This document shows positions 41,787-42,372 of a stretch of DNA of 42,372 nt, one piece after another (the first letter of the stretch is position 1; the number at the start of each line of letters is the position of its first letter). Source of the stretch: Cellulomonas sp. APG4 (GTDB lineage Bacteria > Actinomycetota > Actinomycetes > Actinomycetales > Cellulomonadaceae). The DNA is taken from positions 1 to 42,372 of the forward strand of contig NZ_JAACYI010000029.1 of the NCBI RefSeq assembly GCF_009996735.1, read 5' to 3'. Below the pieces are notes generated by a model. It saw nothing but the letters and a program-made list of their open reading frames with translations. It made no database searches and was not told where the DNA came from. Made by a program: the position numbers and the translations under genes.

Positions 41787-42089
41787 TCAGCCCTTCCCGA
41801 GCCCCGATGCCGCCGTGGTGCGCGGCGCGGGCGCGGAGGCGAGCTCTCGCCGGTGCAGAGCGCCGCCCGTCGCGGCGGCAGCACCCAGCACGATGAGCCC
41901 GAGGCCCACGTCCTGTCGCTCGGCCCGCATCTGTGCGCACGCGACGAGCGTCTCGATGTCCTGCAGCTCGGTCGGGCTCGCGGCGAACGCCGCGGGGCAG
42001 TCGAACCCCGCGAGCGGCATGGGCAGCCCGCCGATCACGAGCCCGCCCAGCATCAGCACGCCACCTGCGGCCACCAGCGCTCGGTTCAT
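41787..42089 (-). CDS. Small membrane protein of unknown function
   Basis: This 100-residue protein has two hydrophobic stretches: residues 4-25 (ALVAAGGVLMLGGLVIGGLPM) and residues 62-78 (DVGLGLIVLGAAAATGGA). Two cysteines lie between them (FDCPAAF and LVACAQM), which suggests an outside disulfide loop. No family recognised. The ATG at 42089 has an AGGGGG site. It starts one base after the stop of the gene at the contig edge, so the two are probably an operon. Confidence 0.6.
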   Translation of the reverse strand: MNRALVAAGGVLMLGGLVIGGLPMPLAGFDCPAAFAASPTELQDIETLVACAQMRAERQDVGLGLIVLGAAAATGGALHRRELASAPAPRTTAASGLGKG

Positions 42090-42090
42090 G

Positions 42091-42353
42091 TCAGTCCCCC
42101 TCGGTCGTGTGGACCGATCTTGGCAGGTCGGCACCCACGCGTGGGGCCGGATCGACCACCGGTCGCGAACGGATCGCGGACGTCGCGTGCCACAGGGCCG
42201 CGTAGCCGACCACGGCCCCGGCGACGGCCCCACCCGCGGCCTTGACCACGTCGGCGAGCAGCGCCTCGAGGCCGGCGCCGTCCGCGAGCGCGGGGCCCGC
42301 CGCGCCCCACGCCGCCGAGGCGGCCGCGGCGAGCAGGGCGCCGAGCACGACGA
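42091..42353 (-). CDS. Small membrane protein, 5' end lost at contig edge
   Basis: The open frame reads at least 85 residues from a GTG at 42348, with an Ala-rich start, a hydrophobic segment (AAGGAVAGAVVGYAALW) and a charged C-terminus. The frame stays open into the adapter, so the true start may be missing. No family recognised. Its stop is one base before the ATG of the next small membrane protein gene. Confidence 0.5.
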
Positions 42354-42372
42354 CTGTCCCTTATACACATCT
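42354..42372. other. Transposase mosaic-end adapter (Nextera-type) remnant
   Basis: The last 19 bases, ctgtcccttatacacatct, match the 19-base mosaic end CTGTCTCTTATACACATCT with a single T-to-C difference. It is the hyperactive Tn5 adapter sequence used in tagmentation libraries. It is at the extreme contig end, has much lower GC than the rest and is therefore untrimmed library sequence, not a genomic Tn5 end. Confidence 0.95.

Noticed and set aside
42354-42372. Genomic Tn5-like transposon end
   Set aside because: It is exactly 19 bases at the contig terminus and matches the commercial mosaic-end adapter; no transposase is nearby.

Overview
The window reads as a single contig of about 42 kb with very high G+C, strongly G/C-ending codons, many GTG starts, tight ATGA/GTGA/TGATG start-stop overlaps and long antisense shadow frames. 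Gene content (sucrose phosphorylase, anaerobic ribonucleotide reductase, IdeR/DtxR-type iron box, chemotaxis receptor, cyclic-di-GMP proteins, Pnkp/Hen1 RNA repair, Arr) fits a motile, facultatively anaerobic, plant- or soil-associated actinobacterium, most likely a Cellulomonas-like member of the Micrococcales. Both ends look technical: bases 1-185 are G/C homopolymer-rich low-complexity sequence, and the last 19 bases match the transposase mosaic-end adapter with one mismatch.

Layout. 186-3224 (minus): binding protein, permease and single-domain ATPase of a simple-sugar ABC importer, with two identical palindromic LacI-type operators around a promoter. 3431-6973 (minus): a DUF1684 protein, a frameshifted AbiEi/DUF559 gene bracketed by two copies of a palindromic repeat, and a methyl-accepting chemotaxis protein. 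7182-11820 (minus): siderophore ABC importer (ATPase, lipoprotein, fused double permease) plus an SRPBCC protein, behind an iron box overlapping a probably leaderless promoter. 11939-21383 (minus): a carbohydrate ABC importer, three different alpha/beta-fold hydrolases, a PucR-like regulator and sucrose phosphorylase, all co-directional. My inference is uptake of acylated sucrose-type glycosides, cytoplasmic deacylation and phosphorolysis. 21618-24481 (minus): nrdD-nrdG behind two NrdR boxes 31 bp apart.

24767-27609 (plus): two tandem paralogous cyclic-di-GMP proteins, the first with a degenerate GGDEF domain and no EAL domain, the second a complete GGDEF-EAL protein. 27612-28454 (minus): a short-chain dehydrogenase. 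28556-32652 (minus): hen1-pnkp RNA repair operon, divergent from an AlkZ/YcaQ-like winged-helix protein (32773-33792, plus). 33868-38587 (plus): prenyltransferase-like alpha-toroid protein, a third copy of the palindromic repeat, a TetR regulator, an SGNH esterase, a mannonate-dehydratase-family enolase and a NYN-domain protein. 38621-39838: a divergent TetR/VOC pair with two operators, one exactly filling the -35/-10 spacer. 39930-42353: a methyltransferase, rifampin ADP-ribosyltransferase Arr, a FrnE/DsbA oxidoreductase and two small membrane proteins, the last cut by the contig end.

I saw no rRNA, tRNA, CRISPR array, transposase or phage gene by eye, and no stretch over 300 bases lacks a gene.
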